Source: Algoriphagus sp. AK58
GTDB lineage: Bacteria > Bacteroidota > Bacteroidia > Cytophagales > Cyclobacteriaceae
DNA length: 64,000 nucleotides
Assembly (NCBI RefSeq): GCF_014324365.1
Contig: NZ_QEIG01000007.1
Location: forward strand, 1-64,000
Direction: 5' to 3'
Position 1 is the first letter of the stretch, and the number at the start of each line of letters is the position of its first letter. The notes beneath the pieces are model-generated. The model was not told the origin of the DNA. It saw only the letters and a list, made by a program, of their open reading frames with translations, and made no database searches. The translations under genes were made by a program, and so were the position numbers. Below are positions 43,196 through 51,324 of the stretch, piece by piece.

Positions 43196-44467
43196 ATGCT
43201 CTTAGTAAATCAAATCCGGGAAAACTATGATCTAGTTCTTGCCGGTCTGCAAAAAAGGAATATTTCCAATGCCGCAGAAGTACTCGCCAAGGTCATTGCA
43301 TTGGATGATTTGAGAAAATCCTCCCAATCACAAAGGGATCAAATACAGGCTGAAGCCAATACGATTTCAAAGCAGATCGGTCAACTGATGAAGGAAGGTA
43401 AGACCGAAGAGGCCAATGCTATTCGAGAACGTACCGCTGAGATCAAAATTCAAATCAAAGAACTCGACGAGCAAAATGCAAAGGCGGAAGAAGATCTTAG
43501 GGCCTTGCTATATACCATCCCAAATGTACCTCACACTTCTGTTCCATCAGGTAAAACGGCAGAAGACAATGAGGTAGTGTTGGAGCACGGACAGATACCG
43601 AGTCTTTTTGAAGGAAAGCTTCCCCATTGGGAATTGATCAAAAAGCATGATATCATTGACTTTGACCTGGGAATCAAGATCACAGGCGCAGGCTTTCCAG
43701 TATATAAAGGAAAAGGTGCCAGGTTACAGCGGGCTTTGATCAATTTCTTCTTGGATCAGGCCTTGGCTGCAGGGTATTTGGAAGTCCAGCCTCCCATATT
43801 AGTAAATGAGGATTCCGGATATGGAACGGGTCAATTGCCGGATAAAGAAGGCCAGATGTACTTCGCGTCTGCAGATAATCTGTACTTGATCCCGACCGCT
43901 GAAGTTCCAATCACGAATCTCTATCGCGATGTAATCCTGAATGAAGGAGATCTTCCAATTAAAAATGTGGGATATACCCCTTGTTTTAGAAGAGAAGCAG
44001 GCTCTTGGGGAGCCCATGTTCGAGGACTCAACCGACTCCACCAATTCGACAAAGTTGAAATTGTTCAAATTACTCATCCGGACCAGTCTTATGAAGCTCT
44101 GGAAAGTATGAGTAGCTATGTACAGGGATTATTGCAAAAACTTGAACTTCCCTATCGGGTACTCAGGCTCTGTGGAGGTGACATGGGCTTCACGTCTGCA
44201 CTGACCTATGATATGGAAGTCTACTCAGCTGCCCAAGAGCGGTGGTTGGAAGTCAGTTCGGTTTCCAATTTTGAAACCTATCAGACCAACCGACTGAAAC
44301 TGAGATTTAAAGGAGAGGATAAGAAAACCCAACTCGCCCACTCGCTGAATGGAAGTGCGCTGGCACTTCCCAGAATCGTGGCTGCTATCTTGGAAAACAA
44401 TCAGACACCGGAAGGAATCAACATGCCAAAAGTATTGCACCCCTACCTAGGTTTTGACAAGATTTAA
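43196..44467 (+). CDS. serS: Seryl-tRNA synthetase
   Basis: Class II aminoacyl-tRNA synthetase charging tRNA-Ser and tRNA-Sec. The 423 residues are typical. The N-terminal coiled-coil arm spans about 25-105 (QSQRDQIQAEANTISKQIG). Motif 2 is PCFRREAGSWGAHVRGLNR, where most serine enzymes have FRSEAGSAGRDTRGL. Motif 3 is LNGSALALPRIVAAILEN. The dimer motif 1 region KGKGARLQRALINFFLD precedes them. Followed by its own terminator. Confidence 0.97.
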   Translation: MLLVNQIRENYDLVLAGLQKRNISNAAEVLAKVIALDDLRKSSQSQRDQIQAEANTISKQIGQLMKEGKTEEANAIRERTAEIKIQIKELDEQNAKAEEDLRALLYTIPNVPHTSVPSGKTAEDNEVVLEHGQIPSLFEGKLPHWELIKKHDIIDFDLGIKITGAGFPVYKGKGARLQRALINFFLDQALAAGYLEVQPPILVNEDSGYGTGQLPDKEGQMYFASADNLYLIPTAEVPITNLYRDVILNEGDLPIKNVGYTPCFRREAGSWGAHVRGLNRLHQFDKVEIVQITHPDQSYEALESMSSYVQGLLQKLELPYRVLRLCGGDMGFTSALTYDMEVYSAAQERWLEVSSVSNFETYQTNRLKLRFKGEDKKTQLAHSLNGSALALPRIVAAILENNQTPEGINMPKVLHPYLGFDKI

Positions 44468-44474
44468 TTTTCAG

Positions 44475-44510
44475 ACCGCCCAAAAAATCACAATCGGGCG
44501 GTTTTTTTCA
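44475..44510 (+). terminator. Terminator of serS
   Basis: A 7-bp stem (accgccc / gggcggt) with a 14-base A-rich loop is followed by TTTTTTTC, eight bases after the serS stop. Confidence 0.88.
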
Positions 44511-44523
44511 TTTTAAGAGGCTC

Positions 44524-44943
44524 ATGAAAAAAATATTTCTACTGTTCCTACTGTTGTTCCCCATAACATGTTTTTCTCAGTCTGAGGAATTGGAGGCTGC
44601 CTCTCGAACAGTTCAGCTTTATTTCGAAGGCATGATGGAAAGAGATCGGTCAAAATTGGAGGAAGCCTTTTTTCCTCAGGCCAGACTGATTGGATACCGC
44701 GGAGATCAATTGTTTGTTACTCCTTTTGAGGAATGGGCAAGCGGCACTTCAAAAGGTACTCCACGTGACCCAAATCTTTTCAGAAATGAGCTCAAATCCA
44801 TAAGAATCGTCGGAAATACGGCTTTGGCAGAGACAGAGCTTTATTGGCCCGGGATCTATTATTATGACTTTTTAACCCTGATTAAAATGGAAGGCAAATG
44901 GAAGATTGTCCATAAGTCCTGGTTTGAAAAAAAGCTGGATTGA
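44524..44943 (+). CDS. Secreted NTF2-like (lumazine-binding/SnoaL-type) protein
   Basis: A 139-residue protein with signal peptide MKKIFLLFLLLFPITCFSQ (cleavage about residue 19), followed by a single NTF2-like fold. Visible features are the helical start VQLYFEGMMERDRSKLEEAF, the strand-loop ARLIGYRGDQLFV, and the closing strands KIVHKSWFEKKLD preceded by LIKMEGKW. Similar proteins are annotated as putative lumazine-binding or nuclear transport factor 2 family. A ligand or enzymatic role is not established. It ends two bases before the convergent bestrophin gene. Confidence 0.82.
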   Translation: MKKIFLLFLLLFPITCFSQSEELEAASRTVQLYFEGMMERDRSKLEEAFFPQARLIGYRGDQLFVTPFEEWASGTSKGTPRDPNLFRNELKSIRIVGNTALAETELYWPGIYYYDFLTLIKMEGKWKIVHKSWFEKKLD

Positions 44944-44945
44944 GC

Positions 44946-45839
44946 TTACTCACCAAGAATCTCACCCACGTGTTGGTGGATGTTTTCCGAGATTTTTTCC
45001 ATAGGAAGATCATTTTGGTCTTCTCCGAAAGGTTCTTCGATTTCTTCAGCGATTAATTCCAAGCTGGCCAAAACATAGAAAATAAAAGCGACAATCGGTG
45101 CCGCAAAATATCCCATGATCACGGAGTATCCAATGGGTAGTGTAATGGTGTAAAAGAGGATGAATTTTTTGATAAATGAGCTGTAGCTGTAAGGAATCGG
45201 GGTGTTTTTGATGCGCTCACATGCACCGCAGATATCCGTGAAGGAGCTGATTTCCCCATTGAGTACAATGAGTTGGTCACCGGTGATTTTTCCTTGCTTG
45301 TACAGGCCATTGACTCTCCCAAACATCAATTTTGCCACTTGATTGGGTACGTGCCTTTCGTTGTTGTTTGCATTAGGGAGATCGTCAAAAATCTGATCCT
45401 CCTCATCCAGCATAAATTCGGTGGATTTTGACTGAAGGTGATCTTTGAGAACAAAAGCGTAAATAGGTATACTTTTTCTGAAAAACTTCCTGTTTTGTTC
45501 ATCCTTTGGGTCAAGGATGGCCGCCAGTTTGAGCGCAAAGTTTCGGCTGTTGTTTACCAAACTTCCCCAAAGTTTCCTTCCTTCCCACCATCTATCGTAG
45601 GCTGTATTGGTGCGAAAGACGAGAAGCATGGAAATAACAAAGCTTAGTAAAGAATGCATGAGTGGAAGATTTTTCACCCAGCTATTTTCTCCTATGCGGA
45701 AATATTCAATTTCCAGGTATGCAATACCCAAAGAATAAAGCAGAATTATGAGAATCAGCGGGGCAAGCCTAAAAAGGGTATCTGATTTTTGAATTAGAAA
45801 GACAAACTGTGCCCAATCCTTGGTGTTGTAAACCTTCAT
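44946..45839 (-). CDS. Bestrophin-family ion channel
   Basis: A 297-residue inner-membrane protein of the bestrophin/UPF0187 family, which in bacteria forms pentameric anion or cation channels. Diagnostic stretches are the MHSLLSFVISMLLVFRTNTAYDRWWEGR region (here cited in part), VNNSRNFALKL, and IPYSYSSFIKKFILFY. The acidic cytoplasmic motif AEEIEEPFGEDQNDLP is the gate/calcium-clasp region. Length matches KpBest-type channels. Single gene with 2 bases to the convergent NTF2-like gene and no terminator visible between. Confidence 0.92.
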   Translation of the reverse strand: MKVYNTKDWAQFVFLIQKSDTLFRLAPLILIILLYSLGIAYLEIEYFRIGENSWVKNLPLMHSLLSFVISMLLVFRTNTAYDRWWEGRKLWGSLVNNSRNFALKLAAILDPKDEQNRKFFRKSIPIYAFVLKDHLQSKSTEFMLDEEDQIFDDLPNANNNERHVPNQVAKLMFGRVNGLYKQGKITGDQLIVLNGEISSFTDICGACERIKNTPIPYSYSSFIKKFILFYTITLPIGYSVIMGYFAAPIVAFIFYVLASLELIAEEIEEPFGEDQNDLPMEKISENIHQHVGEILGE

Positions 45840-46020
45840 TTCTAGTGTTAAAAAGCAAATCTTTGATTAAGATGGGGAATTCTTGTCTTAGAATAAAACT
45901 TATTTTCTCTGACAAAAAGTTGTTTTTTGTGCCCTCTATCCTTTTTCGACAGGCATAAACCTCTCAGGGGGCCATAAATATCCGAGGTATCTCCTTTCTA
46001 GTCCTTCCCAAACTTTGGAA

Positions 46021-46635
46021 TCACGCCTCTATCATATGGCTGCTAAGGCGATTATGAATCTCCAAGATCTGAGGGATGACCATCTTGTTATCTGAGTTTT
46101 TGATGACAAAGTCAGCCCGTTCGTTTTTTTCTTCATCAGGCAATTGCTGATTGATGATATGGTTGACTTGGGCTTCTGTCCTGTGCGGATCACGGAGAAG
46201 GATTCTTGCCATTCTAATTTTAAGCGGTGAGCTGACATTGATCACGTAGTCTAGCTGATCCGCTGACCCCGTTTCAAATAAAAGTGCTGCTTCTTTAATG
46301 ACGTAGGGGGAATCCTGTAATTTAGCCCATTTGTCGAAATCTCTTCCCACAGCAGGATGGACCAAAGAATTGATTTTTGCCACTTTTTCAGGATCCGAAA
46401 AAACGGTTTCCGCCAAAAAAGCTCTGTTTAGCGATCCGTCTGGTAAATAGGAGGACTCTCCAAAACTGGAAATAATTTCCTCTTTAAGGCTTGAGTCATG
46501 AGTCATGAGCCATTTAGCCCGGTCATCGGCCGAGTAGATGGGAATTCCCAAAATGGAGAACACTTGGCAAACGGTAGACTTACCAGAACCAATTCCGCCC
46601 GTAACTCCTACTAATATAGGTACTGACTTACTCAT
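46021..46635 (-). CDS. coaE: Dephospho-CoA kinase
   Basis: Last step of coenzyme A synthesis. The 204 residues contain the P-loop GVTGGIGSGKST (8-19) and the substrate-lid region SADDRAKWLM. LVHPAVGRDFDKW and DYVINVSSPLKIRMARIL, with an arginine-rich lid (RDPHRTEAQVNHII), follow. Overlaps the end of the ybbR-like gene by 8 bases, which implies translational coupling at the end of the coaE-ybbR-yajC operon. Confidence 0.95.
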   Translation of the reverse strand: MSKSVPILVGVTGGIGSGKSTVCQVFSILGIPIYSADDRAKWLMTHDSSLKEEIISSFGESSYLPDGSLNRAFLAETVFSDPEKVAKINSLVHPAVGRDFDKWAKLQDSPYVIKEAALLFETGSADQLDYVINVSSPLKIRMARILLRDPHRTEAQVNHIINQQLPDEEKNERADFVIKNSDNKMVIPQILEIHNRLSSHMIEA

Positions 46636-47593
46636 ATTTCAATTTTACCTGGGCGGGTTCGATTTTTAAATCCTTAAGGTAATCAGGCTTTGGGGATACT
46701 TCCAAGGTAATTGTACTGTCTTCGCGGTTACGTCTTCCGTAGTTCAGAATAGCCTCAAACTCTATTTCTTTGAAGTCATTGACTTTTCTTTCGTCCACCA
46801 GATAATACATCATCGGGGTAATCTCTTCATTTTCAAGGCTAGCTCTTTTTGGGAAGTTCAACTTTTTGATTTTTAGCCTTTTATTTCCCTCTAGGTATTT
46901 GACCACGTCAAATTGCACCTCAATTTCTTTTTGTTCGATTTGGACTAGTTGAGCAAGGTTTTTGTCCAATTCTAATGTTACCTTCTTGGTAAAATTGTTG
47001 TCGATTCTGTTCTCATTTAGGATTACCGGAAACTTTCCATCAAAAGAATCCAGTATGGACGAGGGTCCAGTGACAGAAATCTGTTTTGGAAGAAAAGTGA
47101 TTTCGCCATCTATTTCTATATTTTTCCCCAGAGAGTATCCGGCGGTATCCAATACTGGCGTCAGGTTTTTGGTGACAATACGGTCTATTTGAAAAAGGAT
47201 GGAGTCCTCCAATAAGCCTTCCAGTTGGGTAGGGGTGATGAATTCCCCCAATGGTCTTTTTAATTCCGAAGTAAGAATGAATTTACGCTCAGAAGGCTCG
47301 GCCAGAATGATCGAAAAAGGCGGTTCATTCAGATTGAAATACTTTCTGAGAAGATCCCAACCATTACCTGAGATTTGGATTTGGACACTTTCTGGAAGGG
47401 GTTTGACAGGGACAAAGTTTTCCCTGTCAAACTCCCATTGGATGGGGTAATCGACAATGGTATTGTAATTGTCCTTGTTCAGGGCATTTAAAATCCAAAA
47501 AGTGGTAGCCGCTATGATGCATAGGACTACCACTTTCAGATCAGAGAGTCTTTTTGAAGAAATCCTCCAAGAGGATTTTTTGGATTCAGGCAA
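46628..47593 (-). CDS. YbbR-like domain protein
   Basis: A 321-residue protein with one N-terminal membrane helix (LKVVVLCIIAATTFWILNAL, about 19-38), then extracytoplasmic YbbR-like repeats such as DYPIQWEFDRENFVPVKPLP and KQISVTGPSSILDSF. In Firmicutes YbbR (CdaR) regulates the c-di-AMP cyclase CdaA. No cyclase is next to it here, so a role in that pathway is not shown. In Bacteroidota it regularly lies between coaE and yajC. Confidence 0.88.
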   Translation of the reverse strand: MPESKKSSWRISSKRLSDLKVVVLCIIAATTFWILNALNKDNYNTIVDYPIQWEFDRENFVPVKPLPESVQIQISGNGWDLLRKYFNLNEPPFSIILAEPSERKFILTSELKRPLGEFITPTQLEGLLEDSILFQIDRIVTKNLTPVLDTAGYSLGKNIEIDGEITFLPKQISVTGPSSILDSFDGKFPVILNENRIDNNFTKKVTLELDKNLAQLVQIEQKEIEVQFDVVKYLEGNKRLKIKKLNFPKRASLENEEITPMMYYLVDERKVNDFKEIEFEAILNYGRRNREDSTITLEVSPKPDYLKDLKIEPAQVKLKYE

Positions 47594-47600
47594 AGCTACT

Positions 47601-47918
47601 TTATTTGGTTGAACCTGTTTTCTTGGTGAAATCCAAGGAGATGGCAGATTTTTCGATTTTGATCTTTACACCTCGGTCGATATCCAAAATCACGGCATCA
47701 CCCTCTACACTGGACACTTTGCCATGAATTCCGCCTATGGTGACTACGTCATCTCCTTTTTTGATTTCTTCAATAAACTTCTTGGTTTCTTTTTGTTTTT
47801 TCTGCTGTGGTCTGATCATAAAGAAATACATGATCAGAATGATTGAGCCAAACAAAAATACTTGTCCAAGAATACCACCGCCACCTGCTGCGGCTTGAGC
47901 TAATACAGTATTAATCAT
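47601..47918 (-). CDS. yajC: Sec translocase auxiliary protein YajC
   Basis: A 105-residue protein with one N-terminal membrane segment (FLFGSIILIMYFFMIRPQQKK, about 23-40, written in part). The family motif RPQQKKQKETKKFIEEIKKG and the small beta domain GDDVVTIGGIHGKVSSVEG follow. YajC associates with SecDF-YidC. Four bases separate it from the DUF1573 gene. Confidence 0.95.
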   Translation of the reverse strand: MINTVLAQAAAGGGGILGQVFLFGSIILIMYFFMIRPQQKKQKETKKFIEEIKKGDDVVTIGGIHGKVSSVEGDAVILDIDRGVKIKIEKSAISLDFTKKTGSTK

Positions 47919-47922
47919 GGTA

Positions 47923-48462
47923 TTATCTCTTCAATGGTCCTGATGGAGCAGTTGCGCCTGCTAGTTTAGGAGTTACGCTCCCCTTCATTCTCAGACGGGT
48001 TACAGTAGGATTGGTGTTGGCTTGGATGGTTACAGTAGGCGCCTGTGCTCCTGATTTTGCGGTAGAGTTGAATACTACTTTTACAAAGCCTTGTTCACCT
48101 GGCTGTACAGGAGTCTTGGTCCAATCAGGGCTAGTACAGCCACAAGAAGCAGTAATGTTGGAAATGACCAAAGGAGCCTGACCGTTGTTGGTAAAGTTGA
48201 AGATGTGCTCGATAACTTGACCTTCGTTGATGTTTCCGAAATCATATTCCATCTCTGCAAACTGGAATGCACCAAGCGTGCTAGGGTCTGCTTCAGTGGT
48301 AGTTTGTGCATTTACCGGAGCAACTGCTGTATTCGCTCCTTCCAATGCTGCAATTTTATCTTCTAAAGCCTTGATTTTTTCAGCCTGATCATCGTTTTTC
48401 TGTGAACAGGAGGCCATCAAAACCATCGCCACAGCGATGGCGCTCAATAGTTTGATTTTCAT
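47923..48462 (-). CDS. DUF1573 lipoprotein
   Basis: A 179-residue product. The lipobox is LMASC (Cys19 region). A coiled-coil spacer (KIKALEDKIAALEG) comes next, and then a DUF1573 domain with an Ig-like fold. DUF1573 motifs are YDFGNINEGQVIEHIFNFTN, ASCGCTSPDW (conserved CGC) and VQPGEQGFVKVVFNS. DUF1573 proteins are very common in Bacteroidota and occur as envelope lipoproteins of unknown function. Two bases from the ytxH-like gene and four from yajC. Confidence 0.92.
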   Translation of the reverse strand: MKIKLLSAIAVAMVLMASCSQKNDDQAEKIKALEDKIAALEGANTAVAPVNAQTTTEADPSTLGAFQFAEMEYDFGNINEGQVIEHIFNFTNNGQAPLVISNITASCGCTSPDWTKTPVQPGEQGFVKVVFNSTAKSGAQAPTVTIQANTNPTVTRLRMKGSVTPKLAGATAPSGPLKR

Positions 48463-48463
48463 G

Positions 48464-48766
48464 TTAGTTTTTACCTTGGTTTATTTGATCGATTAGTTTG
48501 TTTACGTCATGAAGCAGATTTTCTGCTTTATTTTTTGCTTCTGAAATAACTCTTTTTCCCTCAGACTTGGCTTCGTTGAGGTGTAGTTCCTTTCCTTCTA
48601 CTAACTCGCCAATGAGGTCTTCAAGTTCCTTTTTGTATTTGGAGAGTTTAAAAGAAAGCTTGTCCCTGGTATTGGCTCCTGTGTCAGGTGCAAACAAAAT
48701 ACCCAATGCAGCACCAACTCCGGCGCCGACTACAAATGCCAATAATGTGTTTGTACTTTTGCTCAT
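48464..48766 (-). CDS. YtxH-like (gas-vesicle/stress-type) protein
   Basis: A 100-residue protein with the YtxH signature, a glycine-rich hydrophobic N-terminus (LLAFVVGAGVGAALGILFAP) followed by DTGANTRDKLSFKL and a long amphipathic helix (YKKELEDLIGELVEGKE and on). It is probably membrane-associated. The molecular function is unknown. Seven bases downstream of nusB in the same operon. Confidence 0.9.
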   Translation of the reverse strand: MSKSTNTLLAFVVGAGVGAALGILFAPDTGANTRDKLSFKLSKYKKELEDLIGELVEGKELHLNEAKSEGKRVISEAKNKAENLLHDVNKLIDQINQGKN

Positions 48767-48773
48767 GGTTGTA

Positions 48774-49958
48774 TTATTTATTGTCTAAAAGTCCTCGACC
48801 ACTCTTACGGATTTGTCCGCTGTCTGTTAACTCTTTTGCCAAAACATCCAGTAGTCCGTTGACAAATTGCTTGCTTTTTGGCGTACTGTATGTTTTTGAA
48901 ATATCAATGTACTCGTTAATGCTGACCTTCACCGGAATGCTGGGGAAATTTTTCATTTCGGCGAGGGCCATGGAAATGATCACTTTGTCAGTAAAAGCAA
49001 GACGGTCAATATCCCAGTTTTTGGTTTTTTGAGCGATAAGTGCCTTACTGGCAGTATCATTTTCGATGGTGAAGTTAAAGATATTTTGAAAAAACTCTTT
49101 GTCTTCATCCCAATTCATGGCAATCTCCGGGAGGGGGTCTGACTGTCCTTCTTGCTCGGTAGCTGCATTTTTCAACACCTTAGAAGCCAAACTTCTTACC
49201 ACGGACTTGTTTTCAGTCCAATTCAAATCCTTTTCGGAGAAATAATTCAAGATGACTTCATTTTTGAAAATTATCTTTTTCAGAAGGTCATCTACCGCTT
49301 CAAAATCTTGCTCCAACGTTGGGTTGGAGATTTTCAGATAGTCTTGGTAAGTCTCAGAGGGCTTGATATAGTCTCTAAACCATTCTTTGATTTCCAGTTC
49401 TAGATCATCAAGATGTGCATTGTTTCTTACTACTGCTGCCTGATAGGACTGAGACTCCCGGATATTTTTCAATACTCGGTTATTCGCCAGGTTAAGCTCA
49501 TTTCCGAAAGCAATGGGAGCTTCTCCGCTTAGCTTTTTCTTTTTCTCTAAGTCTTTCTCCACATGTTTGGCGAAAGCCTGAAGCAATTCGATCGCTAAAA
49601 GATAAAGCTGAGGAATTCGTTCTGCCGAGGTGACCATGTTTTTCAAAAGAAACTGCCGGTCTTTTTCATTTGCAGCATGAAACTGTTTCAGTGCATCCAA
49701 AACCACTTTTTTGATTTTTGGACTGGCTTCAGATGATTTAAGGAGTTGTTCGTTTTCCAGATTTTGGTCAAACAGGCGAATGGCTTCTTCGGCATCCCTA
49801 TTCAGTGCGGCCTTGTCCTGAACCTCCATACTGTTGAGATCTGGTAAGAAAGACTCCCGTATGAAGTCCTTGGCCAGGTTTAGATTGGATCCTTTACATT
49901 GTTCATAGGCATAGAGATTCTGAAATGCCTTGACTCTGAGGATTCTTCTGTTTAGCAT
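48774..49958 (-). CDS. nusB: Transcription antitermination factor NusB with large internal insertion
   Basis: RNA-binding partner of NusE/S10 in rRNA antitermination. The 394-residue product is far longer than the classical ~140. The N-terminal helix MLNRRILRVKAFQNLYAYEQ matches NusB helix 1. The C-terminal NusB core is about 285-377, including DRLAFTDKVIISMALAEM, VKVSINEYIDISKTYSTP and KQFVNGLLDVL. About 250 residues of charged, helical sequence are inserted between. The Bacteroidota family is known to be longer. It heads the nusB-ytxH-DUF1573-yajC-ybbR-coaE run. Confidence 0.92.
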   Translation of the reverse strand: MLNRRILRVKAFQNLYAYEQCKGSNLNLAKDFIRESFLPDLNSMEVQDKAALNRDAEEAIRLFDQNLENEQLLKSSEASPKIKKVVLDALKQFHAANEKDRQFLLKNMVTSAERIPQLYLLAIELLQAFAKHVEKDLEKKKKLSGEAPIAFGNELNLANNRVLKNIRESQSYQAAVVRNNAHLDDLELEIKEWFRDYIKPSETYQDYLKISNPTLEQDFEAVDDLLKKIIFKNEVILNYFSEKDLNWTENKSVVRSLASKVLKNAATEQEGQSDPLPEIAMNWDEDKEFFQNIFNFTIENDTASKALIAQKTKNWDIDRLAFTDKVIISMALAEMKNFPSIPVKVSINEYIDISKTYSTPKSKQFVNGLLDVLAKELTDSGQIRKSGRGLLDNK

Positions 49959-50022
49959 ATTTTCTTTAAAGAGCTGTAAATATAGGGAATTTGAGCGTGC
50001 CTAGCTTCATGAAGCCAAAGAC

Positions 50023-50056
50023 AAAAAAACCACCGGAAGGCATCCCCCGGTGGTTT
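50023..50056 (-). terminator. Terminator of the amino-acid dehydrogenase gene
   Basis: On the minus strand a 10-bp perfect stem (aaaccaccgg / ccggtggttt, 50027-50036 and 50047-50056) with a 10-base loop ends in a T-run (complement of 50023-50029). Confidence 0.9.
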
Positions 50057-50077
50057 GAATTGGATAGGAAATGAATC

Positions 50078-51178
50078 TCAGAAAGGAAGTTTAATTCTTC
50101 CGATCGCTGCAATTCTTTCCTGTGCTGCTGCGATAGCTGCCTGCTGTGCAGGAATATTTTCTTTTTCTGATTTTTCCAAGATAGTCAGACAGGTCGTGTA
50201 TATTTTCTCGGCTTGGGCAAATACGGTCTCTTCCTGATAATCTCCGTAATATTCAGCACCTACGTTGATCACCCCACCGGCATTGATGAGGAAGTCAGGG
50301 GCGTAAATGACTCCTTTTTCCATCAGGATCTTTCCGTGCTTGGCTTCGTCTTTCAATTGGTTGTTTGCGCCACCGGCCACGACAGCACATTTCAAGCGGT
50401 CAATAGTCTGATCATTGATCGTGGCACCAAGTGCACAAGGAGCGTAGATGTCCATTGGCAAATCGTAGATCACATTGGGGTCTACTACAGTGGCACCTGT
50501 AGCCTTGGCTACTTCTTTGAGTTTATCTTCAAAAATATCCGTGATCAAAATCTCGGCACCTTCTTTTACCAGATATTCGATCAGATATTTCCCTACTTGG
50601 CCTACACCCTGTACCCCGATTTTCTTTCCGTTAAGTGAATCAGATCCAAATGCTTTTTTGGCAGCAGCTTTCATACCCATATAGACACCAAAAGCAGTGA
50701 CTGGAGAAGGGTCGCCTGCGCCGCCTTTGATTTTGGGAAGGCCAGTGACATGTCGGGTCTCCATGGCAATGTATTCCATGTCGGAAGTCTTCATGTTTAC
50801 ATCCTCTGCGGTGACATACCTTCCACCCAAGCTCTCTACAAAACGGCCAAATCTTCTTAAAAATGCCTCGTTTTTCAATTTGGGATCACCAATGATTACG
50901 GCTTTTCCACCACCCAGATTTAGCCCTGCAAGTGCATTTTTGAATGTCATGCCTCGGGAAAGTCTCAAGACGTCTGTGATTGCCTCTTCTTCGGTGGCAT
51001 AAGGCCACATGCGGGTACCTCCAAGGGCAGGTCCTAGTACCGTATTGTGAATACCGATGAGTGCTTTCAGGCCAGTAGCCTGATCCTGACATACCACGAG
51101 CTGCTCGTGATCCATGGTGGTGATTTGTCCGAAGATGGATCCTTCACGCACGGTTTCGGTCGCATTAATCTCTAACAT
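50078..51178 (-). CDS. Leucine/valine (Glu/Leu/Phe/Val family) dehydrogenase
   Basis: NAD-dependent oxidative deamination of branched-chain amino acids. The 366-residue length matches leucine dehydrogenases. The N-terminal domain has LGPALGGTRMWPYATEEEA and the catalytic-lysine motif LNLGGGKAVIIGDP. The Rossmann domain has GVQGVGQVGKYLIEYL, and PCALGATINDQTI and GGANNQL follow. Leu versus Phe or Val specificity cannot be decided by eye. It lies upstream of nusB with a terminator between them and diverges from the ABC transporter gene. Confidence 0.93.
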   Translation of the reverse strand: MLEINATETVREGSIFGQITTMDHEQLVVCQDQATGLKALIGIHNTVLGPALGGTRMWPYATEEEAITDVLRLSRGMTFKNALAGLNLGGGKAVIIGDPKLKNEAFLRRFGRFVESLGGRYVTAEDVNMKTSDMEYIAMETRHVTGLPKIKGGAGDPSPVTAFGVYMGMKAAAKKAFGSDSLNGKKIGVQGVGQVGKYLIEYLVKEGAEILITDIFEDKLKEVAKATGATVVDPNVIYDLPMDIYAPCALGATINDQTIDRLKCAVVAGGANNQLKDEAKHGKILMEKGVIYAPDFLINAGGVINVGAEYYGDYQEETVFAQAEKIYTTCLTILEKSEKENIPAQQAAIAAAQERIAAIGRIKLPF

Positions 51179-51203
51179 GTGAACTTAGCTTTTTAGAATA
51201 TGT

Positions 51204-51211
51204 TATATTTG
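51204..51211 (+). promoter_or_regulatory. Putative -7 box upstream of the ABC exporter gene
   Basis: TATATTTG matches TAnnTTTG, about 120 bases before the exporter start. No clear TTTG 19-23 bases upstream. It faces the + strand and lies in the divergent region next to the dehydrogenase start. Confidence 0.35.
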
Positions 51212-51324
51212 GGCTCTTACCTTCAGAAAAAGGCTGATACAAAATTAAATACTTTTATCAGCCTTCAAAGTAATTGCGTCAATAGTTTCTGTAAGTTTAT
51301 CAGTGATTTTAAAGTTTTTATTTG

